From Chondrilla cf. caribensis (Eukaryota > Porifera > Demospongiae > Chondrillida > Chondrillidae): a DNA stretch of 64,000 bases. The DNA is taken from positions 2,132,001-2,196,000 of the forward strand of contig OZ026560.1 in the NCBI GenBank assembly GCA_964020155.1, given 5' to 3'. The notes under the pieces are model-generated. The model saw only the letters and a program-made list of their open reading frames with translations. It did not search any database and was not told the origin of the DNA. The translations under genes and the position numbers were made by a program. Positions within the stretch are counted from its first letter, which is position 1, and each line of letters opens with the position of its first letter. This document shows positions 1 to 18,422 of this stretch, in pieces.

Positions 1-1385
1 GACATCTCGTCCAAGTTTGGTGCACATACCTCAACAAAGTGCTCTTAATAGAGTCTACGTAACAGCATATATATGTACATACATGCACTAAGAATTACAC
101 AGAACACTTCATTAGTATCATTTGAGATGTACCAATTTGTGTTTACACCACCACTCCCACTGCACTGCATACATGAAATTGTACATGTATTACATTTGCC
201 AGCAGTCAATACCATATACAGTATAGCACTTCTCACCACATGCAGCCTGAATGGCTGCATGTGGGCTGATCATAGACAATTGACAACTTTTGAATCAATT
301 AGAATTGGCTCTGAGTGAAATTTGAAGTCACTTCCCTAGCTGGTTACTGTTTGAGCTTGTAGGTTAAATGATGATTGATATTCGTCAACATGTCGCCCAC
401 CATCAATCACGAGCTTCACCACACACCGAGGACTCACTGGTAACATAACACAATGTACACAAGAAGCAAAGAACTGTACAAACGTACAGTGTGGTTATCA
501 TAGAGTGCAGTACATTCTTTATGTAGGGTTGACACAAAAACAAAATGGCTACCCTTCAACAAGCATACATTACATAAATGATTTTGAAATATTTTGTATT
601 GCTGAATATATTGAAGTGAAACCTCTCCATTATAAACCTCTGAATTAACGAAATCATCATAATAAGGATAACAACCTGGTTCCCAGTGTAGCACTGTAGT
701 GTGTACATATTGAATGACCTCTGAATTGAGGACACCTTTGTGATAAGGGCATAAAGTTAAGGTCCAATAGTGTCCTTTATAGAGAGGTTCCAGTTTTAAT
801 AAAGCCAAACCATTTTGAAACAATTCTGACAGTCTCTGGTTCAGCAGTTATATGTACATTGTAACAGAGACGTCAATTCATAGACAGTGTTTCAGTAGTG
901 TTTCACCATTGGTATAACCGTTATTTTCATCATGTGTCAACCCAAATGGCCGCGTAACTCGGAACGGGAATGGATACCCTGAGTACCCCTAACACCAAAC
1001 TAACTCCAGGTTCATACATGCAAGTGTTATCCCCACAGATGTAGGTGATTCAACGTTAGAAGACAGTTGTCCACAGCTCAACATTGCTATGCCTAAAGAC
1101 TTCAATTATGAGTTACTCCCATTTATTCCAAATCCAGCACTTCCCATTTATGCAGCATTGATTTTGCATGAAAATGACCAGGTGTACTGTCAACACACCT
1201 AACAGTATCCTTTAATGAAAAACATAGCACATACAAGTGTTCACTTGTTAAATAGTCTAAGAACTACAACCTCTCTATTAAGGACACTTTGGAACTACAA
1301 TATTTTGTCCTCAATGTTTGCACAGATGTTTGCTCAATCCAGAAGACAGTCAATACACATCAGTACCCCACTGAGAGTCAGATAT

Positions 1386-1421
1386 GATCTCCATATTACA
1401 GATATTTGTAATATGGAGATC
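1386..1421. repeat. Perfect 15-bp stem hairpin (unit 1 only)
   Basis: Bases 1386-1400 are the exact reverse complement of 1407-1421, with a 6-base loop GATATT. Units 2-4 have only the left arm, so the right arm is a unit-1-specific addition at a breakpoint where unit 1 diverges from the other copies. Confidence 0.9.
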
Positions 1422-1652
1422 ATGTAATTGTAATTTGTAAAAATGACAGTGATCTGGAGAAAATACATGATTTTTCCCTTTGTAACATTCTGGTAATGGG
1501 CTTGAGATACGACTGAACTGCAAACCACTAAATCTGGGAAGCAGCTGACTCGAGGAAACCACTCTAGTTAGATTATTATATTATTATTATTAATAATGGT
1601 ATTATGGAAGTTAGAGATATTGAATATTATTTAGCAAATTGAAATGGTGAGG

Positions 1653-1812
1653 AAGTACCAAGAACAACCACCAAGGAAGTCAGGAAGTACCAAGAACAAC
1701 CACCAAGGAAGTCAGGAAGTACCAAGAACAACCACCAAGGAAGTCAGGAAGTACCAAGAACAACCACCAAGGAAGTCAGGAAGTACCAAGAACAACCATC
1801 AAGGAAGTCTAG
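1653..1812. repeat. 32-bp minisatellite, five copies (unit 1 only)
   Basis: Five head-to-tail copies beginning AAGTACCAAGAACAACCACC at 1653, 1685, 1717, 1749 and 1781. The first four are identical by eye; the fifth has one change (ACCATC) and runs out at about 1812. The block is absent from units 2, 3 and 4. The 94-codon reading frame through it is a by-product of the repeat. Confidence 0.95.
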
Positions 1813-2926
1813 ATCAAAATAACTTGGTAGGCCATTCCAAAATTGAAATAGTAACAGCTTTAACAGATTCAGCTCAACTCCCTGCAGACCCCTTTGTGGG
1901 CTTCTCAACTGGCTTTTTGCATGGATAGGTTCGCTGGGCATTGAGCTGTTGGCTATGTAACCGGATTTATCTAACACCTGGTTTAGCTCATACATTTCCA
2001 AGGCATAACCAGTGGCCACTGTAACCCTATTTACCAATTTGCTACATGTGTATGTTAGTGTAAGTGGACTCTGTTGTTGTTTTGACTTGGACCCTTGTTA
2101 CATGTACACTGTATAAGGTTTCTACATCAATAGAATTTCACACACACACACAAACATACATACATGTACACACTATGTTTGACCATTCACAGTGCCATGT
2201 GTATGTCTGTGATTAAACCACTCGCTACAAAGAGCAATTCAGGCTAGTTTAGGTAGACATTACAGAGCTGTACAGGGTAAGAGTGATGTGTACGTAGGTG
2301 ATATAATGTCTGTACGTACGCTAGATTTCCGGCTGGGATCTTATCCAATGGTTCATACTAACATACAACATACACTCTATACTAAATGGTATCGAGTGGT
2401 ATAGGGCATCCATGGTTGCACAGAGTGACGTGCACATGGTATCCATACCTATGACATCCAGATACTGGTTACGTATAATATTATACACAACATGGAGCAT
2501 CCGTGATCCTGTGCAGTGAACTAGTCTAATATTGAGCCATAAGTGTAGATTCACGTGGCTTACAATAGCCTAGTTCAAGGCGATAATGTACAGTACATGT
2601 TCTAACTGTGGTCTCCGTGCGCAGGGTATAGAGCATGGCTGAAACTGCTTTCCTGAAACAAAATAGATACTTTAAGCCTTGCCATGGGAGGATGAATGGA
2701 TTGCAATATAAATCTATGCAAGTGGGTGAAGGTGTATCTTAGAACCTACCATCGCTAACTACTTCCAAATCGACTTTAGTTACAGCATCTTCCATACAGC
2801 AAGCCATAGATGATAAAAGACATTCCGATCCATTCGTGACAAAAGAGGGTTCCTTCATACGTCACAGAACGTATGCGTACGTTGCGTCACGTGGTACGGG
2901 TCTGACTAACTGCAGAGAGTTCAAAA

Positions 2927-4795
2927 ATGTCTGAAGGACACGAAGTGTTGCTACGATTGTGGACACTGCTGAATTCTCACCAATATGACATCAATGAAGT
3001 CGAAAGTCTCATTTCCAGCGGTAGACTCCTGGGTTATCTGTTTACTCAGTTGAAGACGGACGACGAGAAAGGATACAAGCGAATCCGTCCTGTACGTCGA
3101 AGGCCAGGCCTAGGCGTGTTGCTTTGAGAATAAACGGCTTTAGCTACTGCAGCTGGTGTTTGGTAATAATGGTAAACTGATTATAGTGGGAGATACATAT
3201 TGTACTCCTCAGCCCAAATTCTTGACCTTCTGATAAAATTCCAGCAATTTTGTTACGAGCTCGAGGGGATTAATCAATGAATATCCCATGCATGTTACAA
3301 GTGATAAAAGTGATTCCACCAAACTTTTGTTCTTCATGTTTCCTGAATGTTTCTTCCTACTGAAGACTACCCTCAGCATTGAAAGGTTTAGGAAACACAG
3401 AGTGAAGCTGCATTTTTAAACCCTGTATCTAAAAACTCAACATGCTGTAATTTATTCTCATTCAAACCCTTATTTCTCCATTTAACGGATCAATATATAT
3501 TATATAATATTATCTATATGTACGTGTGTGTTCAACTTTGTATAATCTCTCCTTTTAACTTGTGTCACCTATCAGGCTCAACGCTGTTTCATCATCTGCT
3601 ACGGTGGGAGCCCCCTTCTCCACACATAGTGAGTATAACCAAATTTCTCCTGGATCAAGAGGAATGTCAGTCACTGCTATTGCAAAAAGTACAAGTCTAC
3701 AGAGACGAGATGACACCACTGCAACTAGCTCATTACAAAGAGGTAATTTGGGTTTTTAAGGTAGCTTAGTGTCATTGTAAGCTACGTAATATGGCTGTGA
3801 TTGTGAGTTGCTGACACCAATTCATGGCAAAATGTTACCTGGTCTCCCTAAGCAAGTTGTACTGTATTCTTCCACCGTGTGAAGTTGTAGGATCCATCAT
3901 TTAATTCTGTGTGCTTACATACAGTACAATCTGTGTACATTCAGTGTTCGATGAAAGCCTCCATTGATTTTGATGTGAGAGGGAAGAAACCTGTACCTGA
4001 TGCCAAAATGGTTAGTGTGCACATGCTAGTGCTAGGCCTTGATACAGTACTTGAATTCTTGAATTCTGCAAAAATGGTCCTGCATGATCCTTCACATTCA
4101 AATCTTGCTTCTAATATTATTACATAGTGTATATTTGTGCATTGTTGCATGTGTGTGTGTTGTGGCATGTTTGTGTAGAGAGGAGGTGTTGTGTTTGTGT
4201 TCATGTGGGTGTTGCATGTGCGTTTGAGGATGCGGGTGTGAGTGTAGGTGTTCATTTAGTGTACATACATGTGTTCTTGTTTATCTACTGTATGTCTATG
4301 TCTTTATGTAGCCTGCTACAGTGTTTGTAGTGTATTCCATGTGAAGCCGGTCCTTGCTGTGTGTAGGTTTCTCTGAATGTTTATAGACAATTGAAGGAGA
4401 TTCTTGAGATTGCTACAGCTGAACAGGAGGCAAGTTGAATGATGAGTGATGCTAGTAAATGTGCTAATTTGTAAACTGCCGTCTGTCTGTAGGTGTGCTA
4501 CAGAGTGACAAGGTGATAATTGACAACATCAATTATTATCACCTTGTCACTACAGTAGAACAGCTATTGTACATAGACGGACTATGTACGTCTATTCCGT
4601 GTGATGTTACAATATTGCTTCACCTTCACTCCAACACTGTATGGTACACAGGTGGACATTGTTTTGAAGAAATCAGTTGTTGAAGGAGAGAGGAGAATCA
4701 CAACTAAGAAAGAGGAAATAGCTTCTCTCATAAAGCAACACATTGAAGCCGAAAAGTATGACTACAATCACAGATTGAATGCTCTGCACCTATAG
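2927..4795 (+). CDS. Gene P copy 1: ankyrin-repeat-like protein, ankyrin exon missing
   Basis: Small multi-exon plus-strand gene of unknown role. Exon A starts at ATG 2927 (AAAAATG) and reads MSEGHEVLLRLWTLLNSHQ. Exon C is 3576-3742 (CAG acceptor, GTAATT donor) and encodes an ankyrin-like helix pair containing TPLQLAHYKE. Exons D 3945-4010, E 4367-4429 and F 4652-4795 are all phase 0; F ends in a lysine/glutamate-rich tail and stop TAG. The donor after E is GCAAGT, a GC-AG intron. Unit 2 has another ankyrin exon (30592-30764) between A and C; it is absent here. If exon A is spliced at GTACGT (3092), joining it to C shifts the frame. If it is spliced at GTAGAC (3021), A-C-D-E-F is open for 177 codons. 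So this copy is either a short product or a decaying gene. Confidence 0.45.
4505..4550. repeat. Hairpin inside the last intron of gene P
   Basis: GTGACAAGGTGATAAT is followed after a short loop by ATTATCACCTTGTCAC, giving a stem of about 19 bp with a 3-base bulge. A second, smaller dyad (GTACATAG ... CTATGTAC) follows at about 4570-4590. Both are kept in units 2 (32165-32210) and 3. They lie in an intron, between exons E and F. They could be a foldback-element footprint or an RNA structure. Confidence 0.7.
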
Positions 4796-6593
4796 CAGTG
4801 TTGAAACGTGTCTCAATGAACATTGTTAATATGCAACCTATTATGTACATGTAATTGGCATATAGCTGTCAAGTTTATGTTTGTTGAAGATGAGGAAGCA
4901 GCTTTGGTTAGTTCCACTGACTTGGTACATAGCGGCAATGAAATTACAATAGTACTCGCAGTGTTAAAACCTATACCAATTTAGGATAGTTTACTCACAC
5001 AAGCAGTGCACCATATGTTACTACTCATGCACTGTAGTCATTTGTAACATATGTAGTTTGGTAGTTGTACTCTGAAAGTTCTACATAGCCGAGTACCAGA
5101 GCTTTGTGTAAATTTGTATGTATACTGTGCATTACTGTACCTGTCTTGTTTTGGTGTACGTACTTAGATGGCTTTGTGTCACATTGTTGATCATCTTTTG
5201 ACCTCTGAGGAACAGCCAAACATCAACCTACCTCTGGATGAGGTGACTGTCATGAGATTAGCCGTGAGTCACATGAAGCCTGTATGCATGAGTGCTGTTT
5301 GCGCACATCGATCTTTCAATGTGGATACTGTGTAGGGTTTGTAAGTGTTGGATATTATGCTGACAAAAATAGTATTCACGTGTAGTACATTGTTGTAATG
5401 TGCTTGCTTGGTGTGAATGTGACTATATACTGTATATAGGTGAATTCCACAAATGTCTAGATTTGATAACATTAATTCACAAATAGTTTCTACTCCATTG
5501 GTTAGAAAGAATCCAATGCATGGATTCATCCTTCCATTAAAACCAGCAACTGGAGTTTAAATCTTGAGCTTGGGTGTGTTAGGTTTAGAAGAACCTTTGC
5601 TGAAGATATTACTTTCGGTAAAGCCATTTCACTTGAATTCTCACCCCATTTTCTAATTGTGGGCATTTTGAAGTCGGCCATCTTTTTTCTTACAATATAA
5701 ATTATAATATAAATTTAATGTTGCGGCTATGCATAGAAACACATATTATACAATATTATATTATACCGGAAGTCGACATACAAATTGTAATCAGTCCTCC
5801 AAAATATGTGTTCCATGAAAATTAGCACTCATATGCTATGTGGTACTTGTTATAGGTTTTGTTGGGATGGTCTCCTTCTATCTCAGACTTGTGCTACATC
5901 ACCTGGTACTTATCTTTTGCAACCAAAGACACAAGTATGCACCAGTTTGTATGGAATGAGGTTAGATATTGAAAATATGATGTTATGTTCATAAATTGTA
6001 CATATGTACATACATATGTACATAAATTTTTTTATCAGATCTAGACACCTCGTTAGGACGATATCTGTTGCTATATACGTATTCAGAGGTAATGCAGCCT
6101 AAATAATAGGTGCGTGTAACACTAACATAGAGCACTTGTTTTTAGAGTTAATTTGGTTTAATTTCCTGTAATAATAATAATATTATAATAGTTATTATTC
6201 AACTTATTTATTCTAACGTGCTCTCTCTTCTCCACATGCATCATGAGGGTTATTGTAAGTGGTTGTAGTGACATGTGGCACATGTACAGATCAATGCACG
6301 TCCCCATTTAGCTGGGATCTATATCATCTGTATGGAAACGATAAATTTGTTTATGTACAGATTACACTATATGCATAATAACAATATGTACCAATATGCA
6401 GCTATGTTTGTATGTAGCAAATATGGTAGCACACTCGATTGGATCTTGTGAGGGATGGACTCAAACAGTATGATAAAGTTTGATTATTATTGATAAATGT
6501 GTTCATAATGTTATAAAGATAAATGAATGAATTTGATCTGTAAGATATTCTAAGTGTGAAATACTTTAAATGTAACCTTTGGCTTGTTCTTGA
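4796..6593. other. Region between gene P and LLTP gene, unit 1: unassigned exon-like pieces
   Basis: No complete gene. Exon-like segments on the plus strand: about 4870-5000, peptide with FVEDEEAALVSSTDLVHSG, broken here by TAG at 4982-4984 where units 2 and 3 read TGG; 5168-5263, ATG after an AG acceptor, peptide with LPLDEVTVMRLA, donor GTGAGT; 5856-5934 (AG...GTATGC) and 6039-6088 (CAG...GTAATG), which join in frame. In unit 2 the acceptor before the 5168 equivalent is GG instead of AG (32592-32593). They may be relics or alternative exons of a gene I do not recognise. The remainder is AT-rich with TACATGTA words. Confidence 0.25.
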
Positions 6594-12975
<6,382 letters not shown>

Positions 12976-13671
12976 AATTCCTCTCCTGGAAAAGGAAAAG
13001 AGACGTCACAGCTTTCTTGTAAGATCAGTTGAATTGAGTTGAGGGAAATTCTGATTTGCTGGAGTGCTTGCTGGCAGCTGCTCCAGCTACCATTATATAA
13101 GAAATCTTAATGATATTCATTAGATACCACATCCTGTATTTCATAATGTGCGAATGTTATAGTCTACAACAGCTTCTACCACATGGACAGAAGTTCTGTC
13201 ATGCCTCCAGACAGTCAATACAAATAGGTTTCCTTTGATTCCATTATGTCATGATTGACCTCACGGTGACCAGAGTGACTTCCGTCCACCCACACTAACC
13301 CTCACTAAAATTTACCTGTTGCTTTCTTGTGGTTTGGCCTATCTAATCCAATACAACCTCGTGGTATATTCTGTCAACGTTGGGTATGGTGGACACTCTC
13401 ACCTGGTGGTCCAATCCAACCAACCAGATAGTAGTAGAAGCCTTCTGAACCAAAGGCAAATGTGACACAGCCATCCCGATTGATACATACATATAACTAT
13501 CAAGATGTGTCTTACAAATGTCCTAGCAGGATGTCATGACGTCAATGAAACACATAATCCAAATACACCACCACTACCACCACCATGTACATAACACTTT
13601 TCAAGTCTATGGATATATACATGTACTTTAACCAATGTAGAAAATTGACCAAACAGAGGTTATACCATATA
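12976..13671. other. LLTP gene copy 1 upstream region
   Basis: Presumed 5' UTR and promoter side of the minus-strand LLTP gene. CTTTTCCAG lies immediately before the start exon on the gene strand and can be a 5' UTR splice acceptor. TTATATAAG at about 13093-13101 is the only TATA-like word nearby. No coding evidence on either strand; the same sequence is kept in units 2 (40659-41354) and 3 (57089-57784). Confidence 0.4.
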
Positions 13672-13862
13672 CACTTTAACTTTCACAGGGTTAAACTTAT
13701 GTGGATTGTGACTTTTCACTACTTTAGTGTTATTATTCTTGTGGTTTTGACACAACCGCAGATGTGCCACCATCTGGTCCAAATATTCACAAGACAAAAC
13801 TTTCACGAATGGCTGCTGATCCGTGAAAACTGCAAAAGTTTAATCCCTCAAAAGTTAAAGTG
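13672..13862. mobile_element. MITE type 1 (unit 1 copy)
   Basis: A 191-bp element with imperfect terminal inverted repeats of about 28 bp: it begins CACTTTAACTTTCACAGG and ends in a sequence whose reverse complement begins CACTTTAACTTTTGAGGG. Flanks are TATA/TATA-like. It is present at the same place in units 2 (41355-41545) and 3 (57785-57975), so it predates the duplications. The 96-codon plus-strand frame across it (13585-13875) is explained by the element. Confidence 0.7.
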
Positions 13863-14038
13863 TATACATCATTGATACGAGCCCTCTGTCTGCAGGATAT
13901 GTACACTACTGTATAATAGTACGTTGGTACCACTTCACAGATAAGACGATTACAGACAATAATCTACAATTTACATTGCATATTCAAATACGTTCACAAG
14001 TTGAAAGGTTTGTAACACAAATTGGCCTGGACTTTATT

Positions 14039-14263
14039 TAGTGGTTAAGACATGGGCACAAAGGCATTATGACATATAAAATACCGAGTCCTGAGGGCAC
14101 GAAGCGCCCAAGGGCGAGTGTTTTTTATATGTCATAATGCCCAAGTGTTCATGTCTTAACCATTATAGCATCCGTTGCTAACACTTTATACTGTTGCTAG
14201 TGCTTTATACATTATAAAATTGCTGTATACAGATATCGTACTGTTTCTATGGTAACGGATGCT
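14039..14263. mobile_element. MITE type 2, double foldback (unit 1 copy)
   Basis: A 225-bp element made of two adjacent foldbacks. The first pairs GGTTAAGACATG with CATGTCTTAACC, and CATTATGACATATAAAA with its complement further in. The second pairs AGCATCCGTT with AACGGATGCT. The loop is GC-rich and CpG-bearing. Orthologous copies lie at 41722-41946 and 58152-58376; an independent insertion in inverse orientation lies at 35201-35402. Confidence 0.85.
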
Positions 14264-16766
14264 ATATTGTAGTACTATGCCCATGTATATGACTATACAG
14301 GTCATAGTATAGTCTATAATGGCGACTGTATATCAGAACCTGTTTTGACTATAGAGAATTTTTGTGTTGTGTTTTATGTTGTAAAATCCTGGTTATTACA
14401 TGCACTGTGGACAGAGGATGTAGCATCTTCATGCATGAGATGTAAGTATGCATTGATATATTAGGAGTCACCTGCACGTGTGTGTGTGTGTGTGTGTACA
14501 CATACCAATACGTATATTATTTACACTATTATAATAACTCTGTTAGGCTTTTTGATAAATACCACTCCTTGTCAGTAACCCTGGTAACATTTGAAAGTTT
14601 ATGCAGCACATCGATAATCCACAATAATAAATACTCATATTATTGCATAATGTCACGAAATGCACCGACTACAATTACTAATAAGATTCTTGTGTACTAC
14701 AGTCCAACTTGCTTAGTAAGTTCCTTGAAGCTAGGGCACACCAAATTCAGTATTTCTTATCAGATCAGATCTTATCCTATCAGTACTGGTTGACTAGTGT
14801 ACAAGACCTAGGGACGGAGTGATGTGTGTGTATTAACAGCAATATGTACTAACCAGGAGTGTGTACTAACCAGGAGTGTGTGCTAACCAGGAGTGTATGC
14901 TAACCAGGAGTCACCTACACTGTACAGTCAAAGTCATTGTCAGATACCCAGACTAAGATTTGTGCAGCAGAACCTTCAAGTTGATAATCCAACTGCAACA
15001 CTATTAGTGGGAATACGTGGCCTTGTGTTGGACTAACAAGGTTTTTGGTTTGCAAAGGTCTTTACAGCACAGGCCATAATGATGGATGTATCGTAGAACC
15101 TGTTCTGACTACGGAGACTCTTTGATAATGAAGGCAATATGGAAGTTCCACTGTGTATTATTATTATTAATATTTGCTATTTATATTATATTTAAATAAA
15201 ATCAGGTATAATACAATCTGTCAGTGGTGAATGCAGGCAAAATCAAAATCTAGAACCTGCTGGATGATGCCTTTGTAGGTGTATGGACACACATGCATAC
15301 CTGGAAGTGGGTGTGTCCAATCATCAGCAAAATGGCTGCTAATCAAAGTGAAGGTTGAAAATGGATAATACATTTTGATAGCAGTTCTTCCAGAGGACAA
15401 ACATACACATAATAATAGGTATGTCCTTTGGAACAAGTACAGTTGATACTCAAATTAACAAAGAAATGAACATATGAAATTAACAGACATGTGCTGGAAT
15501 GTCTGGTCTGTTATAGGATCTCGAGGGTATGGATGAAGTTCCAGCTATGGACTAATAGACAACCATGAGGCTATGTTCTATGCTGAACTTTCACCTCAGC
15601 ATTGTATTACTTGTAGTCAGTTTTCAACACTGTAGGTTGGTTTATTTGACATTAATGAAGTGCTAATCGATCAATGTACAGTTTTAGCAAGTATCCAATC
15701 AAGCTGAGGAACATGTGTCCATAGAGCCTGATGAATCCCAGCTGTGTGTGTGTACGGGTACGGGATATAGACACACCAGCCAGGGCTTTGATCTTCCCTC
15801 CACTGGAATACAAGTCTGTGTGTATACGTACAAATATTATTGATGTTAGATGTAAAGGAAACTTCCAAGCATGACCATGTTGTCCAGGCCATTCACTTCG
15901 GCAACATCACTTCCTATGGAGCACAGCACATCACGCCAACACACACACACACAACTTAGTTCACATAAAAGACTTCATTTCCTTATCAACTCCAGTAACA
16001 CCAACATTGGCTGGGTGGACCAGTGGTAGCTTCTGAATTTGGTGATAAACTTCCTTGGCTTCCGTTACTCACATACCACAAGGAGCATAATACAAATAGA
16101 TTATGTGATCTATGCAATACTTCACACATACTGCAGCATTGGGTCATTTATACACCATGGGCATGTACACTCGCAGTCTGTTGTCAAAACAGCAAATGCC
16201 ACATCCTATAGAATCCAATAGCTAGAGTTTATGTCTCTGATGCAACAAGGATATACAACAGAATCCTTCTAATACAGGATTCTGTGGTTGCATACATTGA
16301 TTACTGCTGACTAAGCATTAATTTTGCTACATGGAAAAAATATGGTGAGTTAATCTGACAGTTTAGCAGGTTTATGAAGTACTCACACACACCAACTTGC
16401 TACTACACACTATGTTGAGTGCCTGCTATCTCATTGCAGCATTCAACACTAGAGGAACAAGAATTTCCACTCCAACAGAAAATCTTAGCAATACCATTTA
16501 CAGCTAATAGAGCACAGACCATCATACCATCTTGAGCAGTGAGGACTGAATCTCTCTCATTCTCTCCATCATGCAACATCACCAAATCAAACATATGTGT
16601 TAGCCAGGTATCATCTGTTCATCCACTACACTTACACATATTTTTTTGCTTCAACGTGTATCCACGGCACACTTTTTAATTTCATCGTCTACAGTATGTA
16701 ATGTGACATGGTGTATGTACCGTATGAAAACATTCTTCACAAAGAGATGAAGCAAAATATTCAGAC
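14264..16766. other. Unit 1 tail: no confirmed gene, minus-strand exon-like frames
   Basis: No complete gene. Three minus-strand frames are kept in all units: 15221-15436; 15671-15892, containing GKIKALAGVS when read in another frame; and 16403-16594, with MFDLVMLHDGENERDSVLTA. The last is open over its 5' two thirds in all units, but its 3' end shifts frame between copies, so conservation may be due only to recent duplication. Their function is unknown. A small hairpin CAGAATCC...GGATTCTG sits at about 16259-16284. Confidence 0.25.
14845..14912. repeat. 17-bp tandem repeat, four copies (unit 1)
   Basis: Four copies of TGTACTAACCAGGAGTG with single-base changes. Kept in unit 2 (42531-42598) and unit 3 (58958-59025), so older than the array. 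Confidence 0.9.
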
Positions 16767-17141
16767 GATATCACATCCAAGTTTGGTGCACATACCTCAA
16801 CAAAGTGCTCTTAATAGAGTCTACATAACAGCATATATACGTACATACATACATACACTAAAGAAGTACACAGAACACTTCATTTGTATCATTTGAGATG
16901 TAGGTAAATGTTATGATACCAGTTTGCGTTTACACCACCACTCCCACTGCACTGCACACATGAAATTGTACATGTACTACATTTGCCAGCAGTCAATACC
17001 ATTTTTCGCATGATGACGTCATACTTCAAAGGGACAGGTATGGCGTACTTGCACTGCAGTGCAGTATTTCTTAAGCGCCCCTCCTTATATGGCCATGCTA
17101 ATCAACACTTATAAGGGCATTGTCAATCTCGTACTGGTGTA

Positions 17142-17171
17142 TACGGTACTTTCAGTAAAAAACTGGACGTA
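17142..17171 (+). repeat. Left arm of 30-bp perfect inverted repeat
   Basis: Begins TACGGTACTTTCAGTAAAAA and ends CTGGACGTA. Its exact reverse complement is 27099-27128. Both arms are followed, toward the inside, by short TACGGG-rich sequence. The arms are 9,987 bp apart outer edge to outer edge. The flanking 8-9 bases do not match, so no target duplication confirms them as transposon ends. Confidence 0.9.
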
Positions 17172-18422
17172 CTACGGGTTGCTTACGGATGAACGGACGC
17201 GCATGTGGGACATGTCCATTTGGCTCACTAACTGTTAATAGGATTCTATTAACGCCTTAGTGCAGCCCGAGATCTTTTGTCACATGACGTTCTCGTGATT
17301 TGATCGAATGATTACGCAAGAAAATCGATCGCACCCAATCTAAGATCGAAAGTACGTAACAAGAATAAGATACGTTCGGCATTCCTAGCACTTCAATCCT
17401 TACCTACTTTGATTCAAATCCGTTTTTAAATGTTTAAATCAAAGTATTGAAATTATACATGATTGCGTATTTCGATTCGAAAAGTTTTATTGGATGGAGC
17501 GCAGCTATCGAAATGAATTTACGATTAGAAACTGAGCATTTTTAGTTACTTTATTCATCAAAAGTGCGCATTAGTGATAAAATGAAGATATAATACGATA
17601 ATTCTGACATATATCGGTCCGTACCTCGATTGTCTTCGGTGCTTTGTTTTGGCTCCCGCTTATGTTCTCAGAACGATCAAAACTTCTTATCAAAGCCATT
17701 TTTAGAATAGATATTAGGCGCTCAAAAGAAACATCCGATTGGGCTGAAGAAGTATCAAAACGATCGAAGATAATCTTCGACAATAACACTTGATATCGGC
17801 GAGATAATGACGTAACCAAATTGTCACATGACATTCATGTGACTTACAGCTCTCGCTCTAGATCTTCTGTATGATATTTGCCATGTTCGCCCGCCATTTC
17901 AGGAAAGCCTCCAGAAGGATCATCTATCGTTTAAAAGTAAGTTTAAATGATTCTCCAACTTTTCCATGTGGGGGAAATTGATCCAATGATCTGAAATGAA
18001 GTTATGCCAATAAATAGTCGACATTTTCTATTCAAAATTAGTTTTTTGAGTGATTCTCCTAAACGGTTTGAGATATCAAATTCCCCCACATACAATCGTT
18101 GACAAATCTTACTAGCTACTAGAAAATGCTCTTAGATGGTCTCGGAGGCTTTTTTAAAAATGGCGGGCGACGTTTTTCCGTATTTTGGTGCGTCTTCTAA
18201 ACGTTTCAATATATCGAAAAATACATCACCAAATCCTTCGAAATAAACGTCATCTTACTAAAGACATATCTAAAAATGCTTCAAGAACTTTAGATTTCCT
18301 CTCGAACGTTAATGAGATGAAATATAAGTCGAAGAAATTACCCAAAAATCGGCGATCACCGGAAGCCATACAAGTGCAATTGGACATGTCCCACATGCGC
18401 GTGTTAAGTACGGTTTACCTAC
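17172..18422. other. Left non-coding part of the insertion with inner inverted repeat
   Basis: No convincing gene. A 22-bp perfect inverted repeat pairs 17197-17218 (ACGCGCATGTGGGACATGTC...) with 18381-18402. AAAATGGCGGGCGAC at about 18157 and its inverse at about 17890-17903 form another short dyad. TACGGG-like words cluster at both sides (17172-17190 and 18410-18455). The layout resembles the sub-terminal region of a DNA transposon, or a small nested element. Confidence 0.5.

Larger units (their letters stand above)
1..2926. other. Unit 1 leader: repeat-derived DNA, no convincing gene
   Basis: No supported gene. The stretch at about 600-800 and 1270-1320 holds words such as CCTCTCTATTAAGGACAC and TGAATTGAGGACACC in several orientations, which look like remnants of small transposons; long minus-strand reading frames across them are chance. 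An exon-like piece lies at 1045-1182, preceded by AG and followed by GTGTAC, encoding a peptide containing PKDFNYELLPFIPNP. It recurs at 28290-28450 (frameshifted), 29423-29559 (open) and about 45569 and 61968 (stop codon). A second piece at about 2230-2270 contains AIQASLGRHYRAVQ before a GTAAGA donor. These may be relics of a lost gene. Confidence 0.4.

Noticed and set aside
434..823. 129-codon minus-strand frame (also at 27669-28110, 44921-45313 and 61320-61712)
   Set aside because: It covers transposon-remnant words (TGAATTGAGGACACC, ATAGAGAGGTTCC); the frame differs in length and ends among the copies.
1653..1812. CRISPR-like array
   Set aside because: The five 32-bp copies abut without spacers, in a eukaryotic intron-bearing sequence; it is a minisatellite.
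1644..1928. 94-codon frame starting MVRKYQEQPP
   Set aside because: It is the 32-bp minisatellite read through; three periods of 32 shift the frame, and the unit is absent from the other copies.
13585..13875. 96-codon plus-strand frame kept in units 1, 2 and 3
   Set aside because: Most of it lies across the MITE type 1 element with its terminal inverted repeats; conservation is explained by recent duplication, and no codon bias or protein motif is visible.
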